DNA of 64,000 bases from Parapedobacter pyrenivorans_A (lineage in GTDB: Bacteria > Bacteroidota > Bacteroidia > Sphingobacteriales > Sphingobacteriaceae), in the NCBI RefSeq assembly GCF_041925275.1, contig NZ_JBHEUZ010000003.1, positions 62,001 through 126,000 on the forward strand, in the 5' to 3' direction. A program made the translations under genes and the position numbers. The notes under the pieces were generated by a model. The model was not told where the DNA came from. It saw only the letters and a list, made by a program, of their open reading frames with translations, and made no database searches. Below, piece by piece: positions 18,967-27,724 of the stretch. Position 1 is the first letter of the stretch. The number at the start of each line of letters is the position of its first letter.

Positions 18967-19695
18967 ATGAACAATGAAGCAACTTTACAGCAGCTCAGGG
19001 AGCTGAAACTGCGCGGCATGGCCGCCGCCTACCAGCAGCAGCTGGAACTGCCCGTGGACAGGCAATTGGAAGCCCATGAACTGATGGCCCACCTCGCACA
19101 GAGTGAAGCATTGAACCGCAAGAGCGAACGGGCGGCCAGCTACCTAAGAATGGCCGGACTGCGGCTGAACGCACAGCCCGAAAGCGTGATCTGCTCGCAG
19201 GAACGGAACTTCAGCAAACAGCAGCTGGCAACGCTGCTGGAGGGAACCTACATCCGCCAGGCACAGCCCGTGCTGATCAGCGGTCCGGCTGGAGCCGGAA
19301 AATCGCATCTGGCCTGCGCATTGGGTTACCAGGCATGTTCACAGGGTTACAAAACCCTTTACATGAACATGAACAAACTCATCGAGAAAATAACCATGGC
19401 GAAACTGGAAGGCACCTACCTCAATCTGCTGGCCAAAATGGAACGCATACCGCTGATCATCCTGGACGACTTCGGCCTGCAGGTGATGCCGACCGAAGTC
19501 AAGCTCGCCCTGCTGCAGATTATGGAAGACCGCTATGAGCGTAAGTCAATCATCGTGGCCAGCCAGATGCCCGTGGGAAGCTACCACGATTACCTGAACG
19601 ACCCCGCCGTGGCCGACGCATTCCTTGACAGACTGACAGCAAATGCACACCGTATCGAGCTGAAAGGCGATTCACTCAGAGGAAAAAAATTATAG
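18967..19695 (+). CDS. istB: IS21-family helper ATPase IstB
   Basis: 242-residue AAA+ protein related to DnaC. Walker A GPAGAGKSH near residue 105, Walker B LIILDDFG near 155, and arginine-rich C-terminal part. It remodels target DNA for IstA. The N-terminal helical domain (LRELKLRGMAAAYQQQLEL) is present. Looks intact. Confidence 0.93.
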   Translation: MNNEATLQQLRELKLRGMAAAYQQQLELPVDRQLEAHELMAHLAQSEALNRKSERAASYLRMAGLRLNAQPESVICSQERNFSKQQLATLLEGTYIRQAQPVLISGPAGAGKSHLACALGYQACSQGYKTLYMNMNKLIEKITMAKLEGTYLNLLAKMERIPLIILDDFGLQVMPTEVKLALLQIMEDRYERKSIIVASQMPVGSYHDYLNDPAVADAFLDRLTANAHRIELKGDSLRGKKL

Positions 19696-19740
19696 TTGGC
19701 ACTATCCGGATATTAGTGTTATTATTGATAATAGAAACCG

Positions 19741-19807
19741 TTCTTTGATGTCTTCGGGGGGTGGGTCAAATTATAAGAATGGGGGGTCAAATAAATCGGA
19801 ATAGACA
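19741..19807 (-). repeat. IS21 right-end repeats
   Basis: On the complement, TTTGACCC(A/C)CC occurs twice with ATTCTTATAA between, mirroring the left end. The element ends with TCGGAATAGACA at 19807. Confidence 0.75.
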
Positions 19808-19823
19808 TTTCGGGGGGAATTAT

Positions 19824-20125
19824 AGCGGTTTCGGCTTTGAACCGTACTCCGCAGGAGGAAGTGCAATGATAGTAGTAATAGTAATTGCCCATCTTGCCCT
19901 TTGAGGCACTTCCTGTGAGCATCCTATTACAATTAGGGTTAGGGCATTTAATAAACCCTCTAAGCGGTAGATTGTCCATAGCCACGATTTTAGGCTTTAC
20001 AGCCCTCTTTCTCCCATCGAGAATATCCTGTACATCCGCAAACGTCTTTTCGCTGATTAATGGCTCATGTTGTCCTTTGACAAAATATCCCTTTTCCTCT
20101 TTGTATATCTGATTGCATCGTATTT
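19824..20125 (-). pseudogene. Serine recombinase internal fragment
   Basis: Reads VKGQHEPLISEKTFADVQ, then LPLRGFIKCPN and NYYYYYHCTSSCGVRFKAE, i.e. the end of the recombinase domain and the zinc beta-ribbon of a large serine recombinase. A stop precedes it and the IS3-family tip cuts it after KAETA at 19824. It differs from the tRNA-proximal recombinase, so it comes from a second element. Confidence 0.75.
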
Positions 20126-20241
20126 GGGTGTATCAGCTGAATTTATAAGCCGCATTAAGAAAAAAAATAAACCGTCTTGACCTAGATCAATTTTTTCTCC
20201 ATCAATTACCGTCAACTTTGCTTCATAATATTAAGAAGCAA

Positions 20242-21357
20242 ATGAAACATCATCCTATTTTTCAGAACGCCATTACATGGCAAAGAGAATTGATCAACCG
20301 GACGGTAGTTGCCCCCATGTCACGCGTGAGCGCTACGACGGACGGCTTGGCTACGGACGAAATGAAAGACTATTATTCCGCATTTGCAATTGGAGGATTT
20401 GCAGTTATCATTACCGAGGGTATCTACACTGATGTATACGGTAGCCAGAGTTATAACAACCAACCTGCACTTGTAAACGAAGAGCAAAGCGCTTCTTGGG
20501 AAAAGGTAACCCGTGCTGTCCATCAATCTCCCTCCCTTATTTTCGCTCAGTTGATGCACGCAGGTGCTTTATCGCAATATAGTGAGAACACCTTAGCTCC
20601 GTCTGCCCTAAAGCCTATTGGCACAAAGATGTCTTCCTACGGTGGCGAGGGGACATTTCCTACCCCTAAAGAAATGGACTCGATGGATATTGAAAGAATG
20701 AAACAGGGCTTTATCAATGGAGCTGTAAACGCTTATAAGGCAGGCTTTGACGGCGTAGAAATTCACGGGGCAAATGGTTATTTGTTAGACCAGTTCCTCA
20801 CACCGGAACTGAACCACAGAAACGACCAATATGGTGGCACTATGCAGAACCGTTTCCGTGTTATTGCTGAAATTATTGCTGGTATAAAGGCTTCCGTGCC
20901 ACAGAGTTTCATTGTCGGTTTACGGGTTTCAGAGGGGAAAGTAAATGACCTTACCTACCGTTGGAAACATGGTATTGAAACAGCTAAAGAACTGGCAGAA
21001 GAAATAAAGGTGAGCAAACCCGATTTTGTTCACGTAGCGGTGCAGACGGGCGAATGGGAACGGGACAGCTTTTTTGGAGACGGAATATCATTGGTATCGG
21101 TTATCCGGCAGGCAACGGGCATTCCTGTAATCGCCAACGGTGGTTTCCACAATCTTGATAAAGCAGAAGTTGCCTTGAAGGACAACCACGCAACGCTGAT
21201 CGCTATCGGAAAAGCAGCCTTAGCAGATCCCCATTGGGTGATGAAAACCATGAACGGACTACCGTTGATTTCTTTTCACCGTGAAATGTTATGGCCGGAG
21301 GCAACCCTTAGCTATACCCGTAAAATCGTCAAAGAATTAAATCTTGAAAATAGTTAG
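20242..21357 (+). CDS. Old-yellow-enzyme-type NADH:flavin oxidoreductase
   Basis: 371-residue FMN-dependent TIM-barrel reductase for activated alkenes, quinones or nitro compounds. Visible marks: VVAPMSRVSA near the FMN site, FAQLMHAGALSQ, EIHGANGYLLDQFL with HGAN binding the substrate, YGGTMQNRFR and the phosphate-binding end VIANGGF / AIGKAALADP. A TTG at 20218 would extend it by eight residues; the ATG at 20242 gives the usual start. First gene of the redox set; RidA follows and a terminator sits after RidA. Probably a cytosolic detoxification enzyme. Confidence 0.92.
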   Translation: MKHHPIFQNAITWQRELINRTVVAPMSRVSATTDGLATDEMKDYYSAFAIGGFAVIITEGIYTDVYGSQSYNNQPALVNEEQSASWEKVTRAVHQSPSLIFAQLMHAGALSQYSENTLAPSALKPIGTKMSSYGGEGTFPTPKEMDSMDIERMKQGFINGAVNAYKAGFDGVEIHGANGYLLDQFLTPELNHRNDQYGGTMQNRFRVIAEIIAGIKASVPQSFIVGLRVSEGKVNDLTYRWKHGIETAKELAEEIKVSKPDFVHVAVQTGEWERDSFFGDGISLVSVIRQATGIPVIANGGFHNLDKAEVALKDNHATLIAIGKAALADPHWVMKTMNGLPLISFHREMLWPEATLSYTRKIVKELNLENS

Positions 21358-21367
21358 AAAGAAAACA

Positions 21368-21457
21368 ATGAAAATGAACAGATTCTTGATAATTGGGACT
21401 TTACTTTCAGTATATACATCACAGGAAAAACGCTCACAGAAAGAAACACATCGATAA
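21368..21457 (+). other. Tiny ORF, signal-peptide-like remnant
   Basis: 29 codons beginning MKMNRFLIIGTLLSVYTSQ, a signal-peptide-like start with no mature part, ending 17 bases before ridA. Probably the leftover of an exported protein, perhaps an exported RidA form. Could be a leader peptide; no evidence for function. Confidence 0.3.
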
Positions 21458-21474
21458 CTTTAAATAAATTAAAA

Positions 21475-21882
21475 ATGAAAATTTCACAGATTAAAATTAC
21501 GCCGGACGCTTATGAACCATTCCGTCTGGCACAGGGACATCGTGTTGGCGATTTGTTGTTTATTTCGGGACAGACCGCTATTGGCAAGAAAGGAAACCTG
21601 ATAGGCATAGGTGACTTTGATGCACAGGCAAAAATGGCTTTTGAAAATCTGGACAAGGTATTGAAAGCTGGTGGTTCAAGTTTGAAAAACGTGGTTAAGG
21701 TCACTATCATGCTCCGTGACATGAAGAACTTTGAGAAGATTGTCGAATTGAGAGGCAAATACTTTACCCCCCCTTATCCGGCCGATACTATTTTTGAAGT
21801 ATCCTCATTGTTTTCACCGGATGCATTGATTGAGATTGAAGCCATTGCTGTGGCTGATGCGGCGGCAGATTGGGAAAAGTAA
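21475..21882 (+). CDS. RidA/YjgF-family protein
   Basis: 135-residue member of the Rid family, trimeric enzymes that hydrolyse reactive enamines and imines to ketones. Seen: GDLLFISGQTAIGKKGNLIG, DFDAQAKMAFENLDKVL and IEIEAIA near the end. The Arg used by RidA proper in the motif after the NxR/GxxGxR region is not obvious here (EVSSLFSPDALIEIEAIAV), so it may be one of the Rid1-7 subgroups with another role. Follows the old yellow enzyme and precedes an imine-reductase-like gene, fitting imine or enamine chemistry. Confidence 0.88.
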   Translation: MKISQIKITPDAYEPFRLAQGHRVGDLLFISGQTAIGKKGNLIGIGDFDAQAKMAFENLDKVLKAGGSSLKNVVKVTIMLRDMKNFEKIVELRGKYFTPPYPADTIFEVSSLFSPDALIEIEAIAVADAAADWEK

Positions 21883-21906
21883 TACGAAAATAAAACCAGT
21901 CACAGT

Positions 21907-21935
21907 AAGGAGTGGATAAGTAGTATCTACTCCTT
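21907..21935 (+). terminator. Hairpin after ridA
   Basis: AAGGAGTGGATA and TATCTACTCCTT form a 12-bp stem (one G-T) with a 5-base loop, followed by GTTTATT. Closes the old yellow enzyme-ridA unit; the next 195 bases are AT-rich and lead to the AraC gene. Confidence 0.65.
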
Positions 21936-22130
21936 GTTTATTCTGGACATTTATATACAATGAATTATAAATAACCATACATTATCAAGTGATAATAATT
22001 GCGTATTTTAGTATTTTCTGATATACTAAGTTTGACATGAGAATAAACTTTACATTTCATAATTATCATTTTTCAATCTGGACGGAAAAGCATTCCCTGG
22101 ACTATATACTAATTTTTAGACATCTTCCTT

Positions 22131-23006
22131 ATGATACAAAAATATTCAGATAACTTTGATCTGCTCCGATATTTAAGGTCTCAAAAAAATGATGGCCATA
22201 TAGCGCCTTATTATCTGGCATCAAAAACGTGTCTTGAAGACTTGAAAATCACCAATCCCTTTAAAAACTACTTTTATACTATCGGTCTGTATTATGGTGA
22301 AGGAGCTCGCATCAGGATAGGCACTACCGATTATGATTTAACACGAGGAAGCCTGTTGACGATTGGCCCCGGAATGACCTGTCAATGGCTCAATACCAGT
22401 TTTCCCTCAAATGACACGTTGTTTTTTTATGATGATATTTTTGTAAATAATTTCAGCAGGTCATTTTTCTATTCCCTCGAATTTTTTTGCCCCGATGAAA
22501 AGAGTGTAATGCAACTCTCCGACAGGCAATTCGAGGAAATGCAACAGCTTTTCAGCACACTTCGGGCAATAGCTGATAAGCCCGAAGCAGTATCGGGAAT
22601 ACTATATTCGATCCTGATCATTTCACAGAAATATTTCTGGAACCTGTACCGGGGCAATAAAAAGGAACTCAACGGTAAAGAACATACCGTTGTAAAGTTT
22701 AGAGAATTAGTTTCAAAGAATTTCTCGCAGTTTAAAGATGTTGCTTTTTATGCAGAACAGTTGCATATATCCCCAAAATACCTGAGCGAAATATTAGTTG
22801 AATACACCGGGCTTTCGGCGAAAAAATGGATTGAGTTCCATATCATGCAGGAGGCAAAGTACCTGTTGAGCTTTTGGAATATGTCTGTCAAGGAAGTGTC
22901 TTTTCAACTTGGCTATACAGACTCTTCCCATTTTTCCCGTGCATTCAGAAGCTACGAAGGCCAGCTCCCCACTGAGTTCAAAAATACAATTGAAATACCT
23001 GCATAA
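22131..23006 (+). CDS. AraC-family transcriptional regulator
   Basis: 291 residues. The C-terminal 100 residues hold the two AraC helix-turn-helix motifs (DVAFYAEQLHISPKYLSEIL and VKEVSFQLGYTDSSHFSRAF, RAFRSYEG). The N-terminal part (about 20-160) looks like a cupin sensor (YGEGARIRIGTTDYDLTRGS). It sits in the middle of the redox genes, likely regulating some of them; ligand unknown. Confidence 0.9.
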   Translation: MIQKYSDNFDLLRYLRSQKNDGHIAPYYLASKTCLEDLKITNPFKNYFYTIGLYYGEGARIRIGTTDYDLTRGSLLTIGPGMTCQWLNTSFPSNDTLFFYDDIFVNNFSRSFFYSLEFFCPDEKSVMQLSDRQFEEMQQLFSTLRAIADKPEAVSGILYSILIISQKYFWNLYRGNKKELNGKEHTVVKFRELVSKNFSQFKDVAFYAEQLHISPKYLSEILVEYTGLSAKKWIEFHIMQEAKYLLSFWNMSVKEVSFQLGYTDSSHFSRAFRSYEGQLPTEFKNTIEIPA

Positions 23007-23248
23007 TCGCGGGTTCTACATCAAAAACAGAAAAAACTACATTTTTTGCCGTCATACTTACAGTATTGACGGCCAGGCTCCTTCATATCTTCGTATGGTA
23101 TTACAGAAAACGTACAATGAAGTTTAGATAAGATGTTCTATCGGGAATGTAAATGCTATCACAAATGCCCGTTTCCAGCATATCAGTATTTCTTTCGTTA
23201 CGAAAAGATATGACAAATCGCCTACGGAAGAAAATATCCTGAATAGGC
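23007..23248. other. Gene-free stretch after the AraC gene
   Basis: No ORF with coding character. Scattered short open frames (for example YQYFFRYEKI) may be relics of a lost gene. It leads into a possible ECF41 promoter; with the leader to 23350 the gene-free stretch is 344 bases. Confidence 0.4.
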
Positions 23249-23275
23249 TGTCACGTTTTCAGCACTTCATGTGTC
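23249..23275 (+). promoter_or_regulatory. Possible ECF41-type promoter, site 1
   Basis: TGTCACG (23249-23255), 16 bases, then TGTC (23272-23275). The described ECF41 target is TGTCACA, 16 bases, CGTC. It lies in intergenic DNA 75 bases before the next ATG, in the same cluster as an ECF41 sigma gene. Pattern match only. Confidence 0.45.
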
Positions 23276-23350
23276 AATATATTAAACGGTGGTTGGCTGT
23301 AATAATTATCTAAGCACAACCTAACAAAAAAAAGAAATTTGAAGGGAACG

Positions 23351-23992
23351 ATGAAAGAAACAACAATAATAAAACACTTGCTGGCCTGTTTATTTTTCAG
23401 CATGTGCTACTTGCACATCGAGGCGCAAGTCCCTGTGGAAATCACTGCAGGGCATTCGAGTTATTATTATCAGCATATGTTTTCCGGTAAAATCATTGCG
23501 GAAAAGCCGTTTGGATTTTTTAATACGTCTTCTATTTTGCTTCCTTACGACAAAAAACGCGGGATTGAAGTGATGAGCCAATCGTATCTTACTTACGAAA
23601 TAAATAAACGCTGGGCAACCGGTTTGGGTTCTATCTATGCACCGGGAAATCGGTTTGTGCCTTCGGCTTTTGTTTGGTATTTCAATAAAAAAAATGACTT
23701 ATCGTATCTCATTTTTACGAGAATGGATGTTTGGTCTAAACCCAGTCTTGAGCTGTTCGGTTCTGTGGAATATCAAGGCAGCAAAAATCAGGATTTTAAT
23801 CTTTATGCGCGTTTGCAGCTTCAATATATTACTTCAATGCATTGGAACGGGCACTTAAAGAGCGTGCAATATGCAAGATTGGGAGTGGACAATAATGGTG
23901 TACAATATGGTTTAGGTGTAAACTTTGACCAATACGGCCCAAATACTGAACACTACAGCAACTTTGGACTTTTTGTGCGAAGAGTATTCTAA
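23351..23992 (+). CDS. Outer-membrane-barrel-like protein of unknown function
   Basis: 213 residues with a signal peptide (HLLACLFFSMCYLHIEAQ) and alternating beta-strand pattern with many aromatic residues (YARLQLQYITSMHW; LGVNFDQYGPNTEHYSNFGL), ending in RRVF, a C-terminal Phe as in outer-membrane barrels. I do not recognise a family. Start: ATG at 23351 preferred to a TTG at 23339. First gene after ECF41-like site 1, so it may be a target of that sigma factor. Confidence 0.65.
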   Translation: MKETTIIKHLLACLFFSMCYLHIEAQVPVEITAGHSSYYYQHMFSGKIIAEKPFGFFNTSSILLPYDKKRGIEVMSQSYLTYEINKRWATGLGSIYAPGNRFVPSAFVWYFNKKNDLSYLIFTRMDVWSKPSLELFGSVEYQGSKNQDFNLYARLQLQYITSMHWNGHLKSVQYARLGVDNNGVQYGLGVNFDQYGPNTEHYSNFGLFVRRVF

Positions 23993-24017
23993 CAGAACTT
24001 TTAAAATACAATTAAAT

Positions 24018-24914
24018 ATGAATATAGATAAACTCAAAACAGAAACACCTCACAATAAGAGCGTAACGGTACTTGGATTGGGTAAGATGGGAGCCGCGAT
24101 AGCCCATACATTTATCAATCAAGGTTATGATACGGTTGTGTGGAACCGAAATGCTGAAAAATGTAAACCACTAGTTGAAGCAGGTGGAGCGGGTATAGAA
24201 ATACTTAGTGAGGCAGTTGCTGCCAGTAAACAGGTTGTGATCTGCCTGTTAAACAATACTGCAGTAGATGAAGTGCTTAGACAGCTAACTGGTGAGGTTG
24301 CTGGAAAAGTATTCATCAATTTAACGAGCGGTACTCCTGCTCAGGCTCGTGTTTTTGCGGAGTGGGCAGAGAGACATAACGCTTCCTATATCGACGGAAA
24401 AATCTTGGCCGACCCAATAGACATCGGAACCGCCAAAGCACAGTTATTATTCAGTGGTAAGCCAACCGTTTTTGATACGCAGTATTCGCTGTTGGAAAAA
24501 CTAGGTATCATTACTTACTACGGGGAGGACGCAGGAGCCGCGGCTGTAGATTTTTTAGCGCAGGTAGCTATTGGCTATGAATTTTTAATAGGTTTTTTGC
24601 ATACCCTTCAATTGGTGCATCAGGAAGGAGTGGATTTGGCCGCTTTTGCACATCGGGTTGCGGGCACGCTACAGGGCTATGGCCCGCTGCTGTCCCTAAT
24701 GGTCAATGAAATTAAGTTGGGTACATACCAGCCCGACTTAGGGCCGCTTCAGGTTCAAGCCGCGATGTTTGATGACCTCATCAATCATCGAAAATCAAAA
24801 AATGTGGAAACTCTGCGCATGCAAGAAATCAAAAACCTCATGGACCGTAGAATAGCTGATGGGCATGGAGCGCAGGGATTTTCGAGTTTATTCGAACTAC
24901 TAGGGAAACAATAG
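24018..24914 (+). CDS. NAD(P)-dependent beta-hydroxyacid dehydrogenase / imine-reductase-like enzyme
   Basis: 298 residues. Rossmann start VTVLGLGKMGAAIA (GxGxxG) and an NADP-type loop (VVWNRNAEKCKPL), then a helical C-terminal domain as in 6PGDH-like and imine reductases (FINLTSGTPAQARVFAEWA; DGKILADP). The ATG at 24018 is chosen because the longer frame overlaps the previous gene and homology starts at KSVTVLG. With RidA nearby it hints at imine handling. Substrate unknown. Confidence 0.85.
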   Translation: MNIDKLKTETPHNKSVTVLGLGKMGAAIAHTFINQGYDTVVWNRNAEKCKPLVEAGGAGIEILSEAVAASKQVVICLLNNTAVDEVLRQLTGEVAGKVFINLTSGTPAQARVFAEWAERHNASYIDGKILADPIDIGTAKAQLLFSGKPTVFDTQYSLLEKLGIITYYGEDAGAAAVDFLAQVAIGYEFLIGFLHTLQLVHQEGVDLAAFAHRVAGTLQGYGPLLSLMVNEIKLGTYQPDLGPLQVQAAMFDDLINHRKSKNVETLRMQEIKNLMDRRIADGHGAQGFSSLFELLGKQ

Positions 24915-24983
24915 CAATTACCAGCATTGACCACAATATTTAAAGGGGATACAAACAAGATATAACTAGAATAAAAAAGGAAA

Positions 24984-25439
24984 ATGATGAAACAGAGATT
25001 TTTTAATACGCACAATGATTATACAGGTCTGATCATTCGACTGACAATCGGTATCGTTATGTTTCCACACGGGGCGCGGGCTATGCTGGGCTGGTTTGGT
25101 GGCTTTGGGTTTACCCAAACTTTGGAGGGTTTGCAACAGATGGGACACCCGTGGCTGGTGGGGCTATTAGTTATTTTAATAGAGTTCTTTGCACCCATTT
25201 TTATAATAATGGGCTTTGCCTCCCGTTTTTGGGCGATCGCAATGGGAGGTCTTTTTACAGGGATCATTTTATTGGGAGGACATCTCGAGCATGGATTTTT
25301 CATGAACTGGTTTGGTGATAAGGAAGGTGAAGGATTCGAATATCACTTACTGATGATTGGCTTATGTCTGGCACTATTCATTCAGGGAAGTGGAAAATAT
25401 TCACTGGACAATTTGATATCCAAAAAACTCACGGCTTAA
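24984..25439 (+). CDS. DoxX-family membrane protein
   Basis: 151 residues, four membrane helices (GLIIRLTIGIVMFPHGARAM; PWLVGLLVILIEFFAPIFII; FWAIAMGGLFTGIILLGG; LLMIGLCLALFIQGSGKYSL). The HGA and DN...S pattern is usual for DoxX. In other bacteria DoxX proteins accompany redox-stress genes and ECF41 loci. Followed 12 bases later by lysE. Confidence 0.9.
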   Translation: MMKQRFFNTHNDYTGLIIRLTIGIVMFPHGARAMLGWFGGFGFTQTLEGLQQMGHPWLVGLLVILIEFFAPIFIIMGFASRFWAIAMGGLFTGIILLGGHLEHGFFMNWFGDKEGEGFEYHLLMIGLCLALFIQGSGKYSLDNLISKKLTA

Positions 25440-25451
25440 ATTTAAACAACG

Positions 25452-26087
25452 ATGATCCCGATTCATGAACTTTTATGGTTTGCTTTGGCTGCCTTCCTGA
25501 TGGTCATCAGCCCGGGGCCGAATATGATTTATCTTATTTCAAGAAGCATTACGCAGGGTAAAACAGCCGGGCTTGTTTCACTAGTTGGCGTTATCTGTGG
25601 TTTTTTATTTCATATCGTCCTGGCGGGATTTGGATTGACGGCTATATTACTGGCTGTTCCCTTTGCATACGGGATACTGAAAATTTCGGGCGCTATTTAC
25701 TTGTTGTATTTGGCGTATAAGGCCATTAAACCCAATGGCAAAACATTTTTTGAAGTGAATGAGCATATTCCGAAAGACAAGCCTCGAAAACTGTTCCTGA
25801 TGGGCTTTTTAACCAATCTGTTGAATCCTAAAATGGCTGTATTTTACCTGTCTTTTTTCCCTCAATTTATCAAACCGGAATATGGATCTATATTAGGTCA
25901 GAGTATGGCATTGGGTATTACACAGATTTCTATCAGCTTCACTATCAATTTTGTTATTGTAATGACCGCTGCAAAAATGGCTTCTTTCCTTACAAGAAAT
26001 CCACTTTGGGTAAGGACGCAAAAATGGTGTATGGCCAGTGTACTGACTTTTTTAGCCATAAAAATGGTGCTTTCAAAAGCTAAATAA
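25452..26087 (+). CDS. LysE/RhtB-family translocator
   Basis: 211 residues with six helices. Signature start FLMVISPGPNMIYLISRSITQG and GFLTNLLNPKMAVFYLSFFP are LysE/RhtB marks. It exports amino acids or small metabolites through the inner membrane. Co-transcribed with doxX (12-base gap) and the AhpD-like gene (19 bases). Confidence 0.92.
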   Translation: MIPIHELLWFALAAFLMVISPGPNMIYLISRSITQGKTAGLVSLVGVICGFLFHIVLAGFGLTAILLAVPFAYGILKISGAIYLLYLAYKAIKPNGKTFFEVNEHIPKDKPRKLFLMGFLTNLLNPKMAVFYLSFFPQFIKPEYGSILGQSMALGITQISISFTINFVIVMTAAKMASFLTRNPLWVRTQKWCMASVLTFLAIKMVLSKAK

Positions 26088-26106
26088 TGACAAACAAAAA
26101 ATAAAT

Positions 26107-26544
26107 ATGGAAAACAGAATAGACATACAGCAGCTTGAGCCGGATGCATTCAAGGCAATGTTCGCTCTGGAAAATTACCTGCACAATTCAGGACTTTCTA
26201 AAACACATTTCTATCTGATTAAAATTCGTGCTTCGCAAATCAACGGTTGTGCTTTTTGTATCAACATGCACACTTCGGATGCATTAAAGCAGGGTGAAAC
26301 CGCACAGCGAATTTTCCTGCTCAACGCCTGGAAAGAAACCGGATTATTTACCAAGGAAGAGAAAACAATTTTAGCTATAACCGAGGAAGTAACCTTAATC
26401 AGCCAAAACGGGTTAAGCGATGAAACGTACAGACAGGCCGAACAACTTTTTGATGGAAACCAGATTGCACAGATCATAATGGCGGTTGTTACGATAAATG
26501 CATGGAATAGGATTGTAATCAGCACCAAGAAAACGGTAGTATAA
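26107..26544 (+). CDS. AhpD-like carboxymuconolactone decarboxylase-family protein
   Basis: 145 residues with the AhpD core: CAFCINMHTSDALKQGE holds the CxxC...H redox triad. Probable peroxidase or reductase partner for alkylhydroperoxide stress. Carboxymuconolactone decarboxylase genes are the best-known neighbours and targets of ECF41 sigma factors. A close paralogue is at 35285. Third gene of doxX-lysE-ahpD. Confidence 0.92.
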   Translation: MENRIDIQQLEPDAFKAMFALENYLHNSGLSKTHFYLIKIRASQINGCAFCINMHTSDALKQGETAQRIFLLNAWKETGLFTKEEKTILAITEEVTLISQNGLSDETYRQAEQLFDGNQIAQIIMAVVTINAWNRIVISTKKTVV

Positions 26545-26576
26545 AAAGAATAATGAACTAAAAATGATACTCAATT

Positions 26577-27173
26577 ATGAAAACAATCCCTAAACCATTC
26601 AAAATCCTAGTATCCGTCCTTGTAGTTTCCAATGTCGTGTTGATGATTTGTATCGTCTACCTATATTTAAATAACAGGCCAAACTTTAATGCAGAAAGAA
26701 TAAATATCAATGATGCTTCGGGAAAAAATCGTGTCGTTATTGCAAACACAGACCATATTCCCGAGCCCATTATTGATGGAAAAACGTATAAAAGAGCTTA
26801 CGCCCCAGCAGGTCTTATATTCTATGACAAGAACGGCGACGAAAGAGGCGGTCTTGCTATTACCGATAATGAGCAGACTAACTTAAATGCCCTATCATTC
26901 GATTACCAGAATGCAGATGCCATTGGAATTCTCGCACAGGATAATAAAAGCGACAATTATTTCAGGGCTGGGCTGGTGATAAATGACAAAGACCTGTCGG
27001 GGAAACCCGGACATAATATCAACCGTATCAACCTGATAACGGAAAATGGTAATGCGGCTTTGGTAATGAAGAATAACAATGAAATACCGAGAATTATTCT
27101 AAAGGTTGATAGTGTGGGCAACCCGTCCATCGAAATGTTTGACAAAGACGGTAAGCTGAACTGGAAACAATAA
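26577..27173 (+). CDS. Membrane-anchored protein of unknown function
   Basis: 198 residues: one N-terminal helix (FKILVSVLVVSNVVLMICIV) then an exposed, beta-rich domain with repeated strand-turn units (FYDKNGDERGGLAI; MFDKDGKLNWKQ) resembling short DxNG turns. No family recognised. Starts 32 bases after the AhpD-like gene, so in the same operon. Confidence 0.7.
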   Translation: MKTIPKPFKILVSVLVVSNVVLMICIVYLYLNNRPNFNAERININDASGKNRVVIANTDHIPEPIIDGKTYKRAYAPAGLIFYDKNGDERGGLAITDNEQTNLNALSFDYQNADAIGILAQDNKSDNYFRAGLVINDKDLSGKPGHNINRINLITENGNAALVMKNNNEIPRIILKVDSVGNPSIEMFDKDGKLNWKQ

Positions 27174-27184
27174 ACTCAAGCCTT

Positions 27185-27622
27185 ATGAAACAGACATTAA
27201 AAACCGTCATCCTTATCATACCCATTCTTATGGCGGTGAATACTTTTGGTCAACATCAAAATCAAGTCAAAATGGAACAGAATAACGGAGAAGAGCGTAC
27301 TGTTACGGAACATGTCGCCGTCATCGATAAAATCAGCATTCCCAAAAAAGCTATCGCGGAGTATTCCCAAAAATCGCTTTTCATCAGAAATACACTTCGG
27401 CAGCAGCCCGGCTTTGTAAAATATGAAATCTTTCAACAGACAGGCGATAGTGGAGACCTTCGGGTTATTACGGTTGCCACTTGGGCAGACCGACAGCGGA
27501 TGGACGATGCCAGAGTGGTCATACGGGAGGCAATGCAAAAAGCAGGGATTAAAATGCCCGCCTTTTTAGAACAACATGGTATTACGATGGAAAGGGGGAT
27601 TTATCAGATGGTCGAGGAGTAA
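27185..27622 (+). CDS. Exported antibiotic-biosynthesis-monooxygenase-domain protein
   Basis: 145 residues. Signal peptide (TVILIIPILMAVNTFGQ), then an ABM ferredoxin-like domain (VIDKISIPKKAIAEY; QQPGFVKYEIFQQ; TVATWADRQRMDDARVVI). ABM proteins are cofactor-free quinol monooxygenases or haem-degrading enzymes. Export is less common and suggests a periplasmic role. Eleven bases behind the previous gene. Confidence 0.82.
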   Translation: MKQTLKTVILIIPILMAVNTFGQHQNQVKMEQNNGEERTVTEHVAVIDKISIPKKAIAEYSQKSLFIRNTLRQQPGFVKYEIFQQTGDSGDLRVITVATWADRQRMDDARVVIREAMQKAGIKMPAFLEQHGITMERGIYQMVEE

Positions 27623-27724
27623 GTCTTATAGATTTATAGCAGACTTGATAATTATAGAAAGTATAAAACAGGACAGGAAATCAGCACAAACAGAAGTTTA
27701 ATGCATATTAATAATGACTAAGAA

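Larger units (their letters stand above)
14510..19807 (+). mobile_element. IS21-family element carrying a nested IS66
   Basis: Left end TGTCTGCACCGAT (14510) and right end, read on the complement, TGTCTATTCCGAT (19807) match in 10 of 13 bases, followed on both sides by copies of TGACCC.CCATTCTTA. The bases outside are TTTCG on both sides (14505-14509 and 19808-19812), a 5-bp target duplication. The element carries istA (split by IS66) and istB. It is inserted 11-16 bases from the tip of the IS3-family element. Confidence 0.85.

Noticed and set aside
20319..20345. Third TGTCACG as an ECF41 site
   Set aside because: It lies inside the old yellow enzyme gene and has GACG, not NGTC, after 16 bases.
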